Part shown: positions 49,992 to 60,071 of the stretch, piece by piece
Layout of the letters: each line of letters starts with the position of its first letter
Numbering within the stretch: the stretch's first letter is position 1
NCBI RefSeq assembly: GCF_001969265.1
Contig: NZ_CP019304.1
Span: 1,550,001 to 1,614,000, forward strand
DNA from: Arthrobacter sp. QXT-31
Lineage (GTDB): Bacteria; Actinomycetota; Actinomycetes; Actinomycetales; Micrococcaceae
Length of the DNA: 64,000 nt
Reading direction: 5' to 3'
The notes under the pieces: generated by a model
What the model was told of the DNA's origin: nothing
The model's input: only the letters and a program-made list of their open reading frames with translations
Database searches by the model: none
Position numbers and translations under genes: made by a program

Positions 49992-51299
49992 TCAGGTGAT
50001 CGCGGAGACCCCGGTGACGGCCCGGCCCACGATCAGTGTGTTGATCTCGTACGAGCCCTCGTAGGTGTAGATGGCCTCGGCGTCGGCGAAGATCTTGGCC
50101 ATCCGGTAATCCGTGACAATGCCGTTCCCGCCCAGGATGGACCTGCCCATCGCCACGGTTTCGCGCATCCTGGCGGACGTGTAGGACTTCGCCAGCGCCA
50201 CCTGCGCCATCCCGGCGCCATGTTCCAGGGAATCCTGCTCCTGCAGCTGGGCGATCCGGGCCATCATGCCCATGCTCGCCACTGCATTGCCCAGCATGGA
50301 CACCAGCTGCTGCTGGATGAGCTGGAACCTCGCCAGCGGGCGGCCGAACTGCAGGCGTTCGACGGCGTACTGCCGGGCGACGTCGAACGCCGCCAGCTGC
50401 TGCCCCACCGCCTGCCAGGCGACCATGATGCGTGAACCGCGGAGCAGTTCGTTGGTGTCCCCGAAACTGCCGATGCCGGCAAAGCGGTCGGCCTCGGCAA
50501 CCCGGACGTCCTCAAACGCGATGTCGGCGTTCTGCACCGTGCGCAGCGCGATCTTGTTCTCGATCCGGCTGCGGCTGACGCCGGGCAGACCGGCATCAAC
50601 AATAAAGCCGCGTACCGCACCGCCGGCTTCATCCCGCGCCCACACCAGCATGTAGTCGCAGAACGTCCCGTTGCCGATCCACCGCTTGGCGCCGTTCAGC
50701 ACCCAGCAGTCCCCGGCGGCGTCGGCCTCCCCCGTATGGCTGGATATCCGGCGCGCCCGCGTCTCCATGCCGCCGGCCACGTCCGAGCCGTGATCCGGTT
50801 CGGTCAGGGCAAACGCGCCCGTGGTCCTGAGGTTCGAGGCGTCGTCGAGGTACCGGCCGCGCTGATCCTCGGAGCCGAACCGGTAGAGCGACTCGACGAA
50901 GAGGTCGTGGTGAACCAGGAAAAACGTCGCGATCGACGTGTCCACCCGCGTCATCTCCGCGATCACCAGCCCGGCGAAAAGGTGGCTGTAACCGCGCTGG
51001 GCCGGCGTGCTCAACTCCAGCGCGGCCAGCTTCGGGAGAATATGCGCCGGAAATTCAGCCTTGTTCCACCACTCCCCGGCGTGCGGCGCTATTTCGGCGG
51101 CCAGGAACTCGCGGAGCTCGTTCAGCTTGCGCTGTTCGGAGGCGCTCAGCAGTGATTCGTACGCGAAAAAATCGGCGGTGGGCAGGAGGTCGACGGCGGG
51201 CCCCACCTGCGCGGGGGCGCCCACATCGGTTCCGCCCACGTTGGTCCCGCCCGCTTCAGTCCTGCTCACTTCAGTCCCGCTCACTTCAGTCCCGCTCAC
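49992..51299 (-). CDS. Acyl-CoA dehydrogenase family protein
   Basis: A 435-residue flavoenzyme. The core has [30 protein letters not shown] (FAD contact), [46 protein letters not shown], and [15 protein letters not shown] with the catalytic Glu. Most like glutaryl-CoA dehydrogenase or short-chain members; substrate unproven. The first 30 residues are a degenerate 5-residue repeat (SGTEV, GGTNV) encoded by 15-bp units each starting with GTG. GTG at 51299 overlaps the SDR stop; the conserved domain begins only near residue 35. Confidence 0.9.
   Translation of the reverse strand: MSGTEVSGTEVSRTEAGGTNVGGTDVGAPAQVGPAVDLLPTADFFAYESLLSASEQRKLNELREFLAAEIAPHAGEWWNKAEFPAHILPKLAALELSTPAQRGYSHLFAGLVIAEMTRVDTSIATFFLVHHDLFVESLYRFGSEDQRGRYLDDASNLRTTGAFALTEPDHGSDVAGGMETRARRISSHTGEADAAGDCWVLNGAKRWIGNGTFCDYMLVWARDEAGGAVRGFIVDAGLPGVSRSRIENKIALRTVQNADIAFEDVRVAEADRFAGIGSFGDTNELLRGSRIMVAWQAVGQQLAAFDVARQYAVERLQFGRPLARFQLIQQQLVSMLGNAVASMGMMARIAQLQEQDSLEHGAGMAQVALAKSYTSARMRETVAMGRSILGGNGIVTDYRMAKIFADAEAIYTYEGSYEINTLIVGRAVTGVSAIT
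51215..51299 (-). repeat. 15-bp tandem repeat at the 5' end of the acyl-CoA dehydrogenase gene
   Basis: About six degenerate 15-bp units (three nearly identical, GTGAGCGGGACTGAA-like) read in frame from the start codon. Five of the six begin with GTG, supplying several possible start codons. Confidence 0.8.
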
Positions 51300-52114
51300 T
51301 TCGGCCCCATCCGGATGGCGCCGTCGAGGCGGATGGTTTCGCCATTGAGCATGGCGTTCTCGACAATGTGCGCTGCGAGGTTGGCGTACTCCGCGGGCCG
51401 GCCCAGGCGGGACGGGTGCGGCACCTGCTGGCCCAGCGACTCCTGCGCCTCCTGCGGCAGCCCGGCCATCATCGGCGTCTCGAAGATGCCGGGGGCAATC
51501 GTGACCACCCGGATCAACGACCGGGCGAGTTCGCGGGCCAGCGGCAGCGTCATGGCGGCCACGCCACCCTTGGAGGCGGCATAGGCAGGCTGGCCGATCT
51601 GCCCGTCGAACGCGGCCACCGAGGCGGTGTTGATGATGACGCCGCGCTCCTCCCCGCCGAGCTCAGTGACGGCAGGCCTGGTGGTTGCCATCGCGGCAGC
51701 AGCCAGCCGGACCACGTTGAACGTCCCTATCAGGTTGACCTGGATGACGCGCTGGAAGGTCTCTAGCGGCAGCACGCCGTCGCGCCCGAGGACCTTGCCC
51801 GGAGTGGCGACGCCGGCACAGTTCACCAGGATGCGCAGCGGCCCCAGCCCAGTGGCGGCGTCGACGGCGGCCTGCACCTGCTCCTCGCTGGTCACGTCCG
51901 CGGGAACGAAGACGGCCTTCGGGACACCTGAGGTGCGGCCCGCAAGGTTCCGGGGGCCGGCCGCGTTCAGCTCGTCGGCATAGGCCGCGCCGGCCGAGGA
52001 ACCAAGGTCCATGAGCACCACGGAAGCGCCGGCATCGAACAGCCTCCGGGCGGTGGCGGCGCCCAGCCCGGACGCGCCGCCCGTGATGAGCGCAACGGAA
52101 CCCTCGATTTCCAT
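51296..52114 (-). CDS. Short-chain dehydrogenase (3-hydroxyacyl-CoA dehydrogenase type)
   Basis: A 272-residue SDR: NAD-binding [18 protein letters not shown] with Asp in VVLMDLG (NAD preference), NCAGVA, catalytic Ser in INTASVAA and YAASK. The sequence resembles type II 3-hydroxyacyl-CoA dehydrogenases of fatty acid and branched-chain degradation. Coupled by stop/start overlap to the acyl-CoA dehydrogenase gene, so the pair would give two oxidation steps of one acyl-CoA pathway. Confidence 0.9.
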   Translation of the reverse strand: MEIEGSVALITGGASGLGAATARRLFDAGASVVLMDLGSSAGAAYADELNAAGPRNLAGRTSGVPKAVFVPADVTSEEQVQAAVDAATGLGPLRILVNCAGVATPGKVLGRDGVLPLETFQRVIQVNLIGTFNVVRLAAAAMATTRPAVTELGGEERGVIINTASVAAFDGQIGQPAYAASKGGVAAMTLPLARELARSLIRVVTIAPGIFETPMMAGLPQEAQESLGQQVPHPSRLGRPAEYANLAAHIVENAMLNGETIRLDGAIRMGPK

Positions 52115-52176
52115 ACATCCTCCTTGATGCGGAACCGGTCGCTGCGGATCCGGGTCTCCGGCCGCCGCGAGCGTTA

Positions 52177-52194
52177 GTTAGTGAATGTTAACTG
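52177..52194. promoter_or_regulatory. Possible TetR-type operator
   Basis: AGTTA-N8-TAACT inverted repeat (18 bp), 63 bp ahead of the SDR gene in the divergent gap with the GH76 gene, in a locally AT-rich patch. Typical size for TetR/AcrR regulators of acyl-CoA genes, but no such regulator is adjacent. Confidence 0.4.
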
Positions 52195-52264
52195 AAACCC
52201 GCGGCAGGCGCACCCCGCGGCCGGGCCAACCGCCCACGGGCCGGCCGTTCGCTAGGCTGGCCCC

Positions 52265-53560
52265 ATGACCCAGCCAGACGCTGACGCCACACCGGACACC
52301 GCCGACGAGCCTCCCGCCAAACAGCCCGCCATCGCCTGGGCGGAGCGGGCCAACCAGGCCGCAAGGTCTGTGACGCACCTGTTCGGCCAGCGCCTGTTCT
52401 TCCTGCCCGGGACACACATCGCCGCCACCGCGCGCCCCTCCGACCGCTTCGGGAACCTCCGCCGCCCTTGGCACTACTGGTGGCAGGCCCACTACCTGGA
52501 CTGCCTCGTGGACACGGGTTTTCGCGAACTTGGCAGGGCGGGGCAGCCGCCGGAAAAGTTCGACGGCGCCGCCCGCCCCAGCGCCGGGCAGCTCGCCTCG
52601 CGGCTGGTCACCGGCATCCGGCTGCGGAATTTCCTCACCTACGTCAACCATTACTACGACGACATGGCCTGGCTGGCTTTATCCACCCTCAGGCTGGAGC
52701 GGCTGGCCGAAGAGAGCCGCAGACCCAGCCCCCGGCGGCACGCGAAAATCCGCAAGAGCCTGACCCTGCAGTTCGACTCGGCGTCCACGGACGACCTGGG
52801 CGGCGGCACGTTTTGGAGCACCAAGCGGGACTTCAAGAACACCCCGGCGACGGCACCGGTGGCGCTCTATTACGCCCGCACGGGCAACACCGCCAAGGCG
52901 CAGGCCCTGCTCGACTGGCTGGATGCGCGGCTGTTCGACCCCACCCGCGGACTCTATCTGGACGGCATCCGGATCCGCAGCACCGGCGAGACCGTGTTGG
53001 AAGATGCGGTTTACACCTACAACCAGGGGCCGGTCCTCGGCGCCCTGCTGGAACTGGGCGGCACCGCCAACCTGGAACGTGCGGCGACCGTGGTGCATGC
53101 CGTGGCCGCGCACCTGACACTCCCGGACACGGCCGGCGCCAGCACAAGCGGCGCAAGCGGCCCCGCCACCAGCACGGTCCTCCGCTGCGATGGAACCGGC
53201 GACGGCGGGCTCTTCACCGGCATCCTCACGCGCTACCTGGCCCAGGCCGCAACCGACCGGCGGCTGCCGCAGGACGCCCGGACCACTGCCGCCGGACTGG
53301 TCACCGGCACCGCAGGGGCCCTTTGGGCCGGCCGGCGGCCGGTTGGGGCAGACGAACCGCTGGCCCGCCACGCACAGGCCGGCAGCCACATCTTCTCTTC
53401 AGATCCCCGGCGGCCGGCGGGCGAGACCTATCCGCCGGGTGCCGCCGTCGAACTTTCCACCCAACTCCAGGCCTGGATGGCCCTGGAGTCAGCGGCAACA
53501 GTGGCGGCGGCAGCCATGGCCCCGCGCAGCGAAGGGGCCCCGGGGGCAGACGGCAATTAG
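52265..53560 (+). CDS. Glycoside hydrolase family 76-like (alpha-1,6-mannanase) protein
   Basis: A 431-residue (alpha/alpha)6-barrel protein. WHYWWQAHYLDCLVD, the catalytic-pair motif YYDDMAWLAL, YYARTGNTAKAQALLDWLDARLFDP and YTYNQGPVLGALLELGG are GH76 signatures. No signal peptide is seen, so it would act in the cytosol, unlike secreted mannanases; a role on short mannosides or lipid-linked mannan precursors is possible. Confidence 0.85.
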   Translation: MTQPDADATPDTADEPPAKQPAIAWAERANQAARSVTHLFGQRLFFLPGTHIAATARPSDRFGNLRRPWHYWWQAHYLDCLVDTGFRELGRAGQPPEKFDGAARPSAGQLASRLVTGIRLRNFLTYVNHYYDDMAWLALSTLRLERLAEESRRPSPRRHAKIRKSLTLQFDSASTDDLGGGTFWSTKRDFKNTPATAPVALYYARTGNTAKAQALLDWLDARLFDPTRGLYLDGIRIRSTGETVLEDAVYTYNQGPVLGALLELGGTANLERAATVVHAVAAHLTLPDTAGASTSGASGPATSTVLRCDGTGDGGLFTGILTRYLAQAATDRRLPQDARTTAAGLVTGTAGALWAGRRPVGADEPLARHAQAGSHIFSSDPRRPAGETYPPGAAVELSTQLQAWMALESAATVAAAAMAPRSEGAPGADGN

Positions 53561-53623
53561 GACAGGCAACAGTGCCGTAATTGATGTGATCCTCATCACT
53601 TAAACCGCCGCGTGCTTGGTTGC

Positions 53624-53642
53624 TTAGGTTTGGCTAACCTAC
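53624..53642. promoter_or_regulatory. IdeR/DtxR iron box
   Basis: TTAGGTTTGGCTAACCTAC matches the 19-bp DtxR/IdeR consensus at all but about two positions. It lies 84 bp before the iron ABC operon, so iron-loaded IdeR should repress it. Confidence 0.9.
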
Positions 53643-53725
53643 AGTTTCTCGAGTGAGCTATGCCTAACTTCCCCAGCTCACACAGGGCCTCGCCCGCCTG
53701 ACTTTTTGCAGAAAGAAGCACCCCG

Positions 53726-54772
53726 ATGAAGATCCGCATCAACGCCCTGGCCGGCATCGCGATCGCCGCCACCGCAGCCCTTGGCCTGTCGGCCTGCGGC
53801 TCCAACACGGCCCCCGCCGCCTCGCCCTCCGCTGACCCCGCCAAGGGCGAGATCACGGTCTACAACGCCCAGCACGAAAGCCTCACCAAGGAGTGGGCGG
53901 ACGCGTTCACCACCGAAACCGGCATCAAGGTGACGCTCCGCCAGGGCTCGGACACCGAAATGTCCAACCAGATCATCCAGGAAGGCGCAGCTTCGCCGGC
54001 CGACGTCTTCCTCACCGAAAACTCCCCCGCAATGGCGCAGGTGGAGAACGCAGGACTCTTCGCCGACGTGGACAAGGCCACCATCGCCCAGGTCCCCGCA
54101 GAATTCCGTCCGTCCACGGGCAAGTGGACCGGCATTGCCGCCCGTTCCACCGTCCTGGTCTACGACAAGAACAAGATCTCCGAGGACAAGCTGCCGAAGT
54201 CCATGCTGGACCTGGCCAAGCCGGAGTGGAAGGGCAAGTGGGGTGCATCCCCCAGCGGCGCCGACTTCCAGGCCATCGTCTCCGCCCTCGTGGAACTCAA
54301 GGGTGAAGCCGCAGCCGCCGCATGGCTGAAGGGCATGAAGGAAAACTTCACCGAATACAAGGGCAACAACACCGCCATGAAGGCTGTGAACGCCGGCGAG
54401 GTTGATGCCGCGCTGATCTACCACTACTACTACTACGGCGACCAGGCCAAGACCGGCGAGAACTCCAAGAACGTCACGCCGTACTACTTCAAGAACCAGG
54501 ACCCGGGCGCGTTCCTCTCCGTCTCCGGCGGCGGCGTCCTGAAGTCGTCGAAGAATGCGGACAAGGCCCAGGCCTTCCTGAAGTTCATCACGGGCAAGAA
54601 GGGCCAGGAAATCCTGCAGAAGGGAACCTCCTTCGAGTACGCCATCGCCTCCGGCGTCCCGGCCAACGAAAGGCTTGTCCCGGTCAAGGAACTTGAGGCT
54701 CCCACCGTGGACCCGGCCAAGCTCAACTCCAAGAAGGTCACCGAGCTCATGACCGGGGCCGGACTGCTCTGA
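53726..54772 (+). CDS. Iron(III) ABC transporter substrate-binding lipoprotein
   Basis: A 348-residue FbpA/FutA-type binding protein. Lipoprotein signal with lipobox [23 protein letters not shown] at the mature N-terminus; [11 protein letters not shown]; and the Tyr-rich iron-ligand stretch [12 protein letters not shown]. Anchored outside the membrane, it delivers ferric iron to the permease encoded 4 nt downstream. Controlled by the IdeR box. Confidence 0.93.
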   Translation: MKIRINALAGIAIAATAALGLSACGSNTAPAASPSADPAKGEITVYNAQHESLTKEWADAFTTETGIKVTLRQGSDTEMSNQIIQEGAASPADVFLTENSPAMAQVENAGLFADVDKATIAQVPAEFRPSTGKWTGIAARSTVLVYDKNKISEDKLPKSMLDLAKPEWKGKWGASPSGADFQAIVSALVELKGEAAAAAWLKGMKENFTEYKGNNTAMKAVNAGEVDAALIYHYYYYGDQAKTGENSKNVTPYYFKNQDPGAFLSVSGGGVLKSSKNADKAQAFLKFITGKKGQEILQKGTSFEYAIASGVPANERLVPVKELEAPTVDPAKLNSKKVTELMTGAGLL

Positions 54773-54776
54773 TTCT

Positions 54777-56369
54777 GTGATCACGCAAGTATCGGCGCCG
54801 GAGACATCCGGAAGCACGACGACGGCGGGCCGGGGCAAGCGCCCCCGCCCGCCTTTCGGCGTTTCAGCAGTGGCCATCCTGGCCGTGCTGATTGCCCTGT
54901 TTTCCCTCCTGCCGCTGGGCTACGTGGTGTTCATGACCGTGGCCACCGGCTGGGACACCGCAATTGAACTGATTGTCCGCCCGCGCGTCGGCGAGCTGTT
55001 GCTCAACACCGTGCTCCTGATCGTGTTCACGGTGCCCCTCTGCCTCATCCTGGGTGTGGGCGGCGCGTGGCTCGTGGAACGGACCACGCTGCGCGGGCAC
55101 AAAGTATGGGCCGTGCTCCTTGCGGCCCCGCTGGCCATCCCGGCCTTCGTCAACAGCTATGCGTGGGTTTCCGCCGTGCCGTCCCTGCACGGCCTGTTTT
55201 CGGGCGTGCTCATCGCCACCCTCTCCTATTTCCCGCTGGTCTACATTCCAGCGGCCGCGACGCTGAGCCGGCTGGACCCCGCCGTGGAGCAGTCGGCTGC
55301 GTCCCTCGGGCTGGGCGCCTGGCGGACCTTCTTCCGCGTGGTCCTGCCCCAGCTCCGGATCGCCATGACAGGCGGCGCCCTGCTGGTGGCACTGCACCTG
55401 CTGGCGGAGTACGGCGCCTTCGCGATGATCCGCTTCAACACGTTCACCACCGCCATCATGGTGCAGTACCAGTCCACGTTTAACGGCACGGCCGGCACCA
55501 TGCTGGCCAGCGTGCTGGTGTTCTTCTGCCTGATCCTGCTCCTCGTGGAGGTCCGCAGCCGCGGAACCGCCCGCTACGCCCGGGTCGGCTCAGGTGCACA
55601 GGCCCGGGCCCTGCGCCTGCCCCTGCACGTGTACCAGGTGCCGGCCCAGCTGGCCCTCCTTGCCCTGACCATGCTGGCCTTCGGGCTTCCGCTGCTGTTC
55701 GTGCTGCGGTGGATCTTCGCCGGCGGAGCGGAGATCTGGGCGGTTGACGAGTTCGTTCCGGCCCTGTGGCAGACCCTGCTGTACGGGCTTGCCGGCGCCG
55801 CCGCCACCACCGTTGTCGCCTTCCCCATGGCCTATCTTGCCGTCAGGCATGCCAGCAAGTTCAGCAAGGCACTGGAACTGTCCAATTACGTCACCAGCTC
55901 CCTGCCGGGCATTGTGGTGGCCCTGGCCTTCGTCACGGTCAGCATCCGCCTGTTCCCGGACCTCTACCAGACGGCAGGAGTCCTGGTGGCCGCCTACGTC
56001 CTCCTGTTCCTGCCCCGCGCCCTGGTCAACATCCGCGCCGGGCTGGCCCAGGCGCCCAAGGAACTGGATGAGGCGGCCCAGGCCCTGGGCACGCCTCCAC
56101 TGCTGTCCTTCATCCGCGTGACGCTCCGGCTCACCGCGCCCGCGGCCGCAGGCGGAGCGGCGCTGGTATTCCTCGCCATCGCCAACGAACTGACCGCCAC
56201 CCTGCTCCTCTCCCCCAACGGGACCAGGACCCTCGCCACCGAGTTCTGGAGCAAGAGCAGCGAGATCGACTACGCCGGCGCCGCCCCGTATGCCCTGCTC
56301 ATGATCGTGATCTCGGCTCCCATGACCTATTTGCTCTTCCAGCAGTCCAAGAAAGTAGCGGGACAGTGA
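54777..56369 (+). CDS. Iron(III) ABC transporter permease
   Basis: A 530-residue FbpB-type permease made of two fused six-helix modules. Each has the EAA loop that docks the ATPase: [23 protein letters not shown] (module 1) and [20 protein letters not shown] (module 2). GTG start 4 nt after the binding-protein stop; its stop overlaps the ATPase start. Confidence 0.93.
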   Translation: MITQVSAPETSGSTTTAGRGKRPRPPFGVSAVAILAVLIALFSLLPLGYVVFMTVATGWDTAIELIVRPRVGELLLNTVLLIVFTVPLCLILGVGGAWLVERTTLRGHKVWAVLLAAPLAIPAFVNSYAWVSAVPSLHGLFSGVLIATLSYFPLVYIPAAATLSRLDPAVEQSAASLGLGAWRTFFRVVLPQLRIAMTGGALLVALHLLAEYGAFAMIRFNTFTTAIMVQYQSTFNGTAGTMLASVLVFFCLILLLVEVRSRGTARYARVGSGAQARALRLPLHVYQVPAQLALLALTMLAFGLPLLFVLRWIFAGGAEIWAVDEFVPALWQTLLYGLAGAAATTVVAFPMAYLAVRHASKFSKALELSNYVTSSLPGIVVALAFVTVSIRLFPDLYQTAGVLVAAYVLLFLPRALVNIRAGLAQAPKELDEAAQALGTPPLLSFIRVTLRLTAPAAAGGAALVFLAIANELTATLLLSPNGTRTLATEFWSKSSEIDYAGAAPYALLMIVISAPMTYLLFQQSKKVAGQ

Positions 56370-57529
56370 CCGAACAATCCCCGTCCAGGCTTCCGGCACC
56401 GCGGATCTCACCGTCCGTGGCGCCCAGCACCAACAGCCACCTGGAGATCGACGCCGTCACCAAGAACTTCGGCTCGCAGGCTGTCCTCAAGGGCGTCAAC
56501 CTGTCCGTGGCCAAGGGCGGAACCACCGCCATCGTGGGCCCCTCAGGTTCCGGCAAGACCACCCTGCTCCGGCTGATCGCAGGCTTTGAACACCCGGGCA
56601 CCGGCACCATCTCGCTGAACGGCTCGCCCGTGGCGGGCGACGGTGTATGGAAGCCCGCGCACAAGCGCCAGGTGGGCTACGTGGCGCAGGACGGCGCCCT
56701 GTTCCCGCACCTCACTGTGGGGCAGAACATCGCCTTCGGGCTCAGTGCCGCAAAGCTCGACGGCGGCCGGCGCGCGGTTAACGCACGGGTCAACGAACTC
56801 CTCGAGATGGTGGCGCTGGACACGGCCATGGCCAAGCGCCGGCCGCACCAGCTTTCGGGCGGGCAGCAGCAGCGCGTCGCTCTGGCCCGGGCACTGGCCC
56901 GCGAACCCGAACTCATGCTGCTGGACGAGCCGTTCTCCGCTTTGGACGCCGGGCTGCGCGTGGCCACCCGGCGCGCCGTGGCCAAGGTCCTGAACGAGGC
57001 CGGGGTGACCACCATCCTGGTCACCCACGACCAGGCCGAGGCCCTGTCCTTCGCGGACCAGGTGGCGGTCATGCGCGGCGGCAGGCTGGCGCAGATCGGC
57101 AACCCGTTCGTGGTTTACACCCGGCCGGCGGACCGTGCCACGGCCGAATTCCTGGGCGATGCCGTGATCCTCGATGCCTGGATGGAGGGGTCGCTGGCCA
57201 CCTGCTCGCTCGGCGGAATCCCGGTCCGGCGCCCGCCGGCGCAGGGCCGCGTCCAGCTCATGCTGCGCCCGGAGCAGATCCGGATTGCCGAGGACGGGCC
57301 GATCCGCGGCGTGGTGGTGGATACCGACTACTTCGGCCCCGAGACCACCGTCCGGCTCAAGCTCGCCGTGCCGCCCAAGCTGGCCGGCGCCATGCCCGAC
57401 CACCGCTATCCCGGCGGCGGCGAAGTCATCACCATCCGGCACTGGAACGCGTCCATCGCCCAGCCGGGGACCGAACTGTGCCTGCGCGTGGTGGGGGAAG
57501 CAGTGGCCTTCCCGCCCGAGCCCGTCTGA
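56366..57529 (+). CDS. Iron(III) ABC transporter ATP-binding protein
   Basis: A 387-residue FbpC-type ATPase: Walker [10 protein letters not shown], signature [15 protein letters not shown], Walker [14 protein letters not shown]-loop VTHDQAEAL, and a C-terminal TOBE-like regulatory domain ([16 protein letters not shown]). GTG start in a 4-nt overlap with the permease. Ends 12 nt from the convergent GH32 gene. Confidence 0.95.
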   Translation: MTEQSPSRLPAPRISPSVAPSTNSHLEIDAVTKNFGSQAVLKGVNLSVAKGGTTAIVGPSGSGKTTLLRLIAGFEHPGTGTISLNGSPVAGDGVWKPAHKRQVGYVAQDGALFPHLTVGQNIAFGLSAAKLDGGRRAVNARVNELLEMVALDTAMAKRRPHQLSGGQQQRVALARALAREPELMLLDEPFSALDAGLRVATRRAVAKVLNEAGVTTILVTHDQAEALSFADQVAVMRGGRLAQIGNPFVVYTRPADRATAEFLGDAVILDAWMEGSLATCSLGGIPVRRPPAQGRVQLMLRPEQIRIAEDGPIRGVVVDTDYFGPETTVRLKLAVPPKLAGAMPDHRYPGGGEVITIRHWNASIAQPGTELCLRVVGEAVAFPPEPV

Positions 57530-57541
57530 CGTTCGCCGCGT

Positions 57542-59242
57542 CTAACGCGCGTCAAGAGCCGTGGCCAACGGGGTGTATTTGAACGACTTCAGCGTCAGTT
57601 TCCCGCCGGCCGTTGCAGCGCTGACCGCCGGCTGTCCGGGCTTTGGCAGCACCACCGAGGTCAGGGTCTGCTCCCCGCCGTTCACAAAGACCTCCACGGA
57701 CGAATAGTCGACGAAGACGGTCAGGTCGACGCTGCCGTTTTCCGGTGAACCGGTGTTCCCCTGCTGGCTTCCGCTTCGGGGCGGGCTCTGGGCGCTCCTC
57801 CGGTCCGTAAAGAGCGGGCCGAGGGCTTCCGCGCCCGGCGCCACGGCTGCGCGCTCCACCCACGCCGTGCCCGCTTCGAAGTTGTAGCCGACCGTTGCGT
57901 AGTCCGTTCCGCCATTGCCGAGTTTCAGCAGGGCTTCCGTGCCGTCGTCGCCCGGCGCACGTTCCACGGTCACGTCCAGCCGGTAGGCTCCGGTTTCGGG
58001 CACGGGAAGCTCGCCCGCCCCCTCCTGTGTGAGCGGCCTGCTGCCGGCCGTCTGGGCCTCACCCTCCAGCGTGGCCAGGGCGGGAGTGGGGGTGGACACG
58101 AGGGTGGGCCGGCCCTGCACGGTTTTCAGGCGGATGTCCCGGACGATGGAGTCGGCACCGCCCTGCCAGTCTGCGGTGGGCAGCTTCCGGGCGTACGTCC
58201 AGTTGTTCATCCAGCCGATGGCATGGCGGAACGCCATCCGTTCGTTTTGCGGGAGCCGGGGATCGTCCCAGGTGACGGCGGCATAGAAGTCCGCGCCGGC
58301 GTCGAGCCACTGGTGTTTCTCATCCGCGGGCGTGAATTTTGCCCCGTCAAAGGTCCCCGTCCAGTAGGCAACGCCGGTGGTCCGGCCTTCCTCCGTGCCG
58401 TTCGCGCTGACGGCCAGGACCCAGGTGCGTTTGGCGGGATCGCCGTCGAGGTCCAGCTGGAAGAGATCGGGGCATTCGAGGATCCCGAGGCCCTTCCGCT
58501 CGAAGCCGGACTCATAACGCCAGTCCCTGAGGTTCCGCGAGGTGTAAAGGCCGATCTTCTCCCCCTCGGCCAGCACCATGACCCACTGTCCGCGGGCCTC
58601 GTCCCGGATGATTTTGGGATCGCGCCAGTGCTGCGCGCCCGGGTTGTCCATCACCGGGTTCCCCTCGGCGGCCTTGAAGGTGTAGCCCTTGTCCGTGGAG
58701 TAGAACAGTGACTGCCGCTGCACGCCCTTGTCCTGCTGGGTCATGATGGCCACCACGGCACCTTTGCCGAAGCCGGCGGTGTTGTCCTGGTCCACCACGG
58801 CGCTGCCGGTCTCGATGTCCCCGAGGCCGTTCTTGAACTTCTCGATGGCAACGCCCTCGTCCTTCCAGTGCACCAGATCCGTGCTGGTGACGTGGAACCA
58901 CTCGGTGCCGTTCCCCTCGGGGTGGTCGGCGTTGTAGAGGTAGTAGTAGTGCCACACCCCGTCCAGCAGGAAGGGCCGCTGGGGGTCGTTCATCCACTCC
59001 TTGGCGGGGGTGAGGTGGTAGGAGGGCCGGAACTGCGAGGCACCCTCCGGCCTGCTGAAGGACTTCGGGGCTTCACTCGGGCTGCCGCTGCTTTGGGCTG
59101 CGGTGCCATCCGGCGTTGCGCCGTCGCCCGAACGCCCGGCCAGGCCGATCACTCCAGCCGCGGCCAGCACCAGGGCCAGGACCACTGCCGCCGCAATCCA
59201 CCGCCCGCGGGGGCCCAGCGTGCGTAGGGAATACCGCTGCAT
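57542..59242 (-). CDS. Membrane-anchored or secreted GH32 fructan hydrolase
   Basis: A 566-residue GH32 enzyme (levanase, inulinase or invertase class). The N-terminus has a single hydrophobic segment (WIAAAVVLALVLAAAGVIGLA) without a clear cleavage site, so it may be anchored. Catalytic set: nucleophile Asp in EWMNDPQRP, transition-state Asp in WRDPKI, acid Glu in GILECPDLFQ. The C-terminal beta-sandwich is interrupted by a Ser/Gly/Asn insert (about residues 485-505). Not in an operon with sugar transport. Confidence 0.9.
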   Translation of the reverse strand: MQRYSLRTLGPRGRWIAAAVVLALVLAAAGVIGLAGRSGDGATPDGTAAQSSGSPSEAPKSFSRPEGASQFRPSYHLTPAKEWMNDPQRPFLLDGVWHYYYLYNADHPEGNGTEWFHVTSTDLVHWKDEGVAIEKFKNGLGDIETGSAVVDQDNTAGFGKGAVVAIMTQQDKGVQRQSLFYSTDKGYTFKAAEGNPVMDNPGAQHWRDPKIIRDEARGQWVMVLAEGEKIGLYTSRNLRDWRYESGFERKGLGILECPDLFQLDLDGDPAKRTWVLAVSANGTEEGRTTGVAYWTGTFDGAKFTPADEKHQWLDAGADFYAAVTWDDPRLPQNERMAFRHAIGWMNNWTYARKLPTADWQGGADSIVRDIRLKTVQGRPTLVSTPTPALATLEGEAQTAGSRPLTQEGAGELPVPETGAYRLDVTVERAPGDDGTEALLKLGNGGTDYATVGYNFEAGTAWVERAAVAPGAEALGPLFTDRRSAQSPPRSGSQQGNTGSPENGSVDLTVFVDYSSVEVFVNGGEQTLTSVVLPKPGQPAVSAATAGGKLTLKSFKYTPLATALDAR

Positions 59243-59320
59243 GTTCGCCGTTCGTGTTGGGGGTTGGCACCAATTTTAGCGCGGGTGGCCTTTCCTGACC
59301 GGCACGGGGTTTCGGCAGGC

Positions 59321-59929
59321 TCAACCAGCGGAGCTCTGCACCGGGCGCTTCTTCTGCGGATACGGGGTCTCACCGCGGGCCAGCATCTCGACGAAGCCGG
59401 CGATCTTCCGTTCCCGGGTGGAGGCCTGCTTGACCGAGTTGGTGCGGTAGATCAGGGCATAGCGGTTCACGGAGGTGAGCACGTCGAACATGGCCTGCGC
59501 CTCGGGCACGGCGGCGATGGCGGCGGCCAGATCGGCCGGAACCTCCGCCGTCGCCGGTCCCGCGTAAGCGGCCTCCCAGCGGCCGTCTGCTTTGGCGGCG
59601 TCGACGGCGGCCCTGCCGGCAGTGGTCATCTTTCCTTCCGCTTCGAGCCGGGCCACATGGCCCACATTCCGCTCCGACCAGGGGCTTTTGGCACCCCGGC
59701 GGGTCATGCGCTGGAAGTAGCTTTCGCCGTCGCGCTTTTTCACCTGGCCGTCGATCCACCCGAAGCAGAGCGCCTCGTCCAGGGCGGCGTCGTAGTCGAG
59801 TTCGGTGACGTTGCCGCCCTTCTTGTGCAGGACCAGCCAGACGCCGGGGCTGCTTGCGTGGTGGGATTCCAGCCAGGTCCGCCAGCCGGCGGCGTCGGTC
59901 ACCAGCAGTTCCTCGAGTTCAACAGCCAT
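59321..59929 (-). CDS. YdeI/OmpD-associated family protein
   Basis: A 202-residue protein of the YdeI family: GVWLVLHKKGGNVTELDYDAALDEALCFGWIDGQVKKRDGESYFQRMTRRGAKSPWSERN, then a C-terminal helical region ending NSVKQASTRERKIAGFVEMLARGE. Cytosolic; family linked to peptide/bacteriocin protection in enterics, role here unknown. Confidence 0.88.
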   Translation of the reverse strand: MAVELEELLVTDAAGWRTWLESHHASSPGVWLVLHKKGGNVTELDYDAALDEALCFGWIDGQVKKRDGESYFQRMTRRGAKSPWSERNVGHVARLEAEGKMTTAGRAAVDAAKADGRWEAAYAGPATAEVPADLAAAIAAVPEAQAMFDVLTSVNRYALIYRTNSVKQASTRERKIAGFVEMLARGETPYPQKKRPVQSSAG

Positions 59930-59955
59930 GCGCCTATTCTGCCCTCAGAGCCATT

Positions 59956-60015
59956 GGATTCAAGCCAGTGCTGCGCGATTCAACCCGGTGCCACGCGATT
60001 GAAGACGTGGCATCA
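59956..60015. repeat. Three phased 20-bp repeats (GATTCAA boxes)
   Basis: GATTCAAGCC, GATTCAACCC and GATTGAAGAC begin at 59957, 59977 and 59997, exactly 20 bp apart (about two helical turns), upstream of the VOC gene. They could be regulator sites on one face of the helix. Confidence 0.45.
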
Positions 60016-60071
60016 TGGCCATGTCGGCGCCGTTTTCGAAGATCCTGGTGTTTCGAGTTCGAGGAGAGAGC

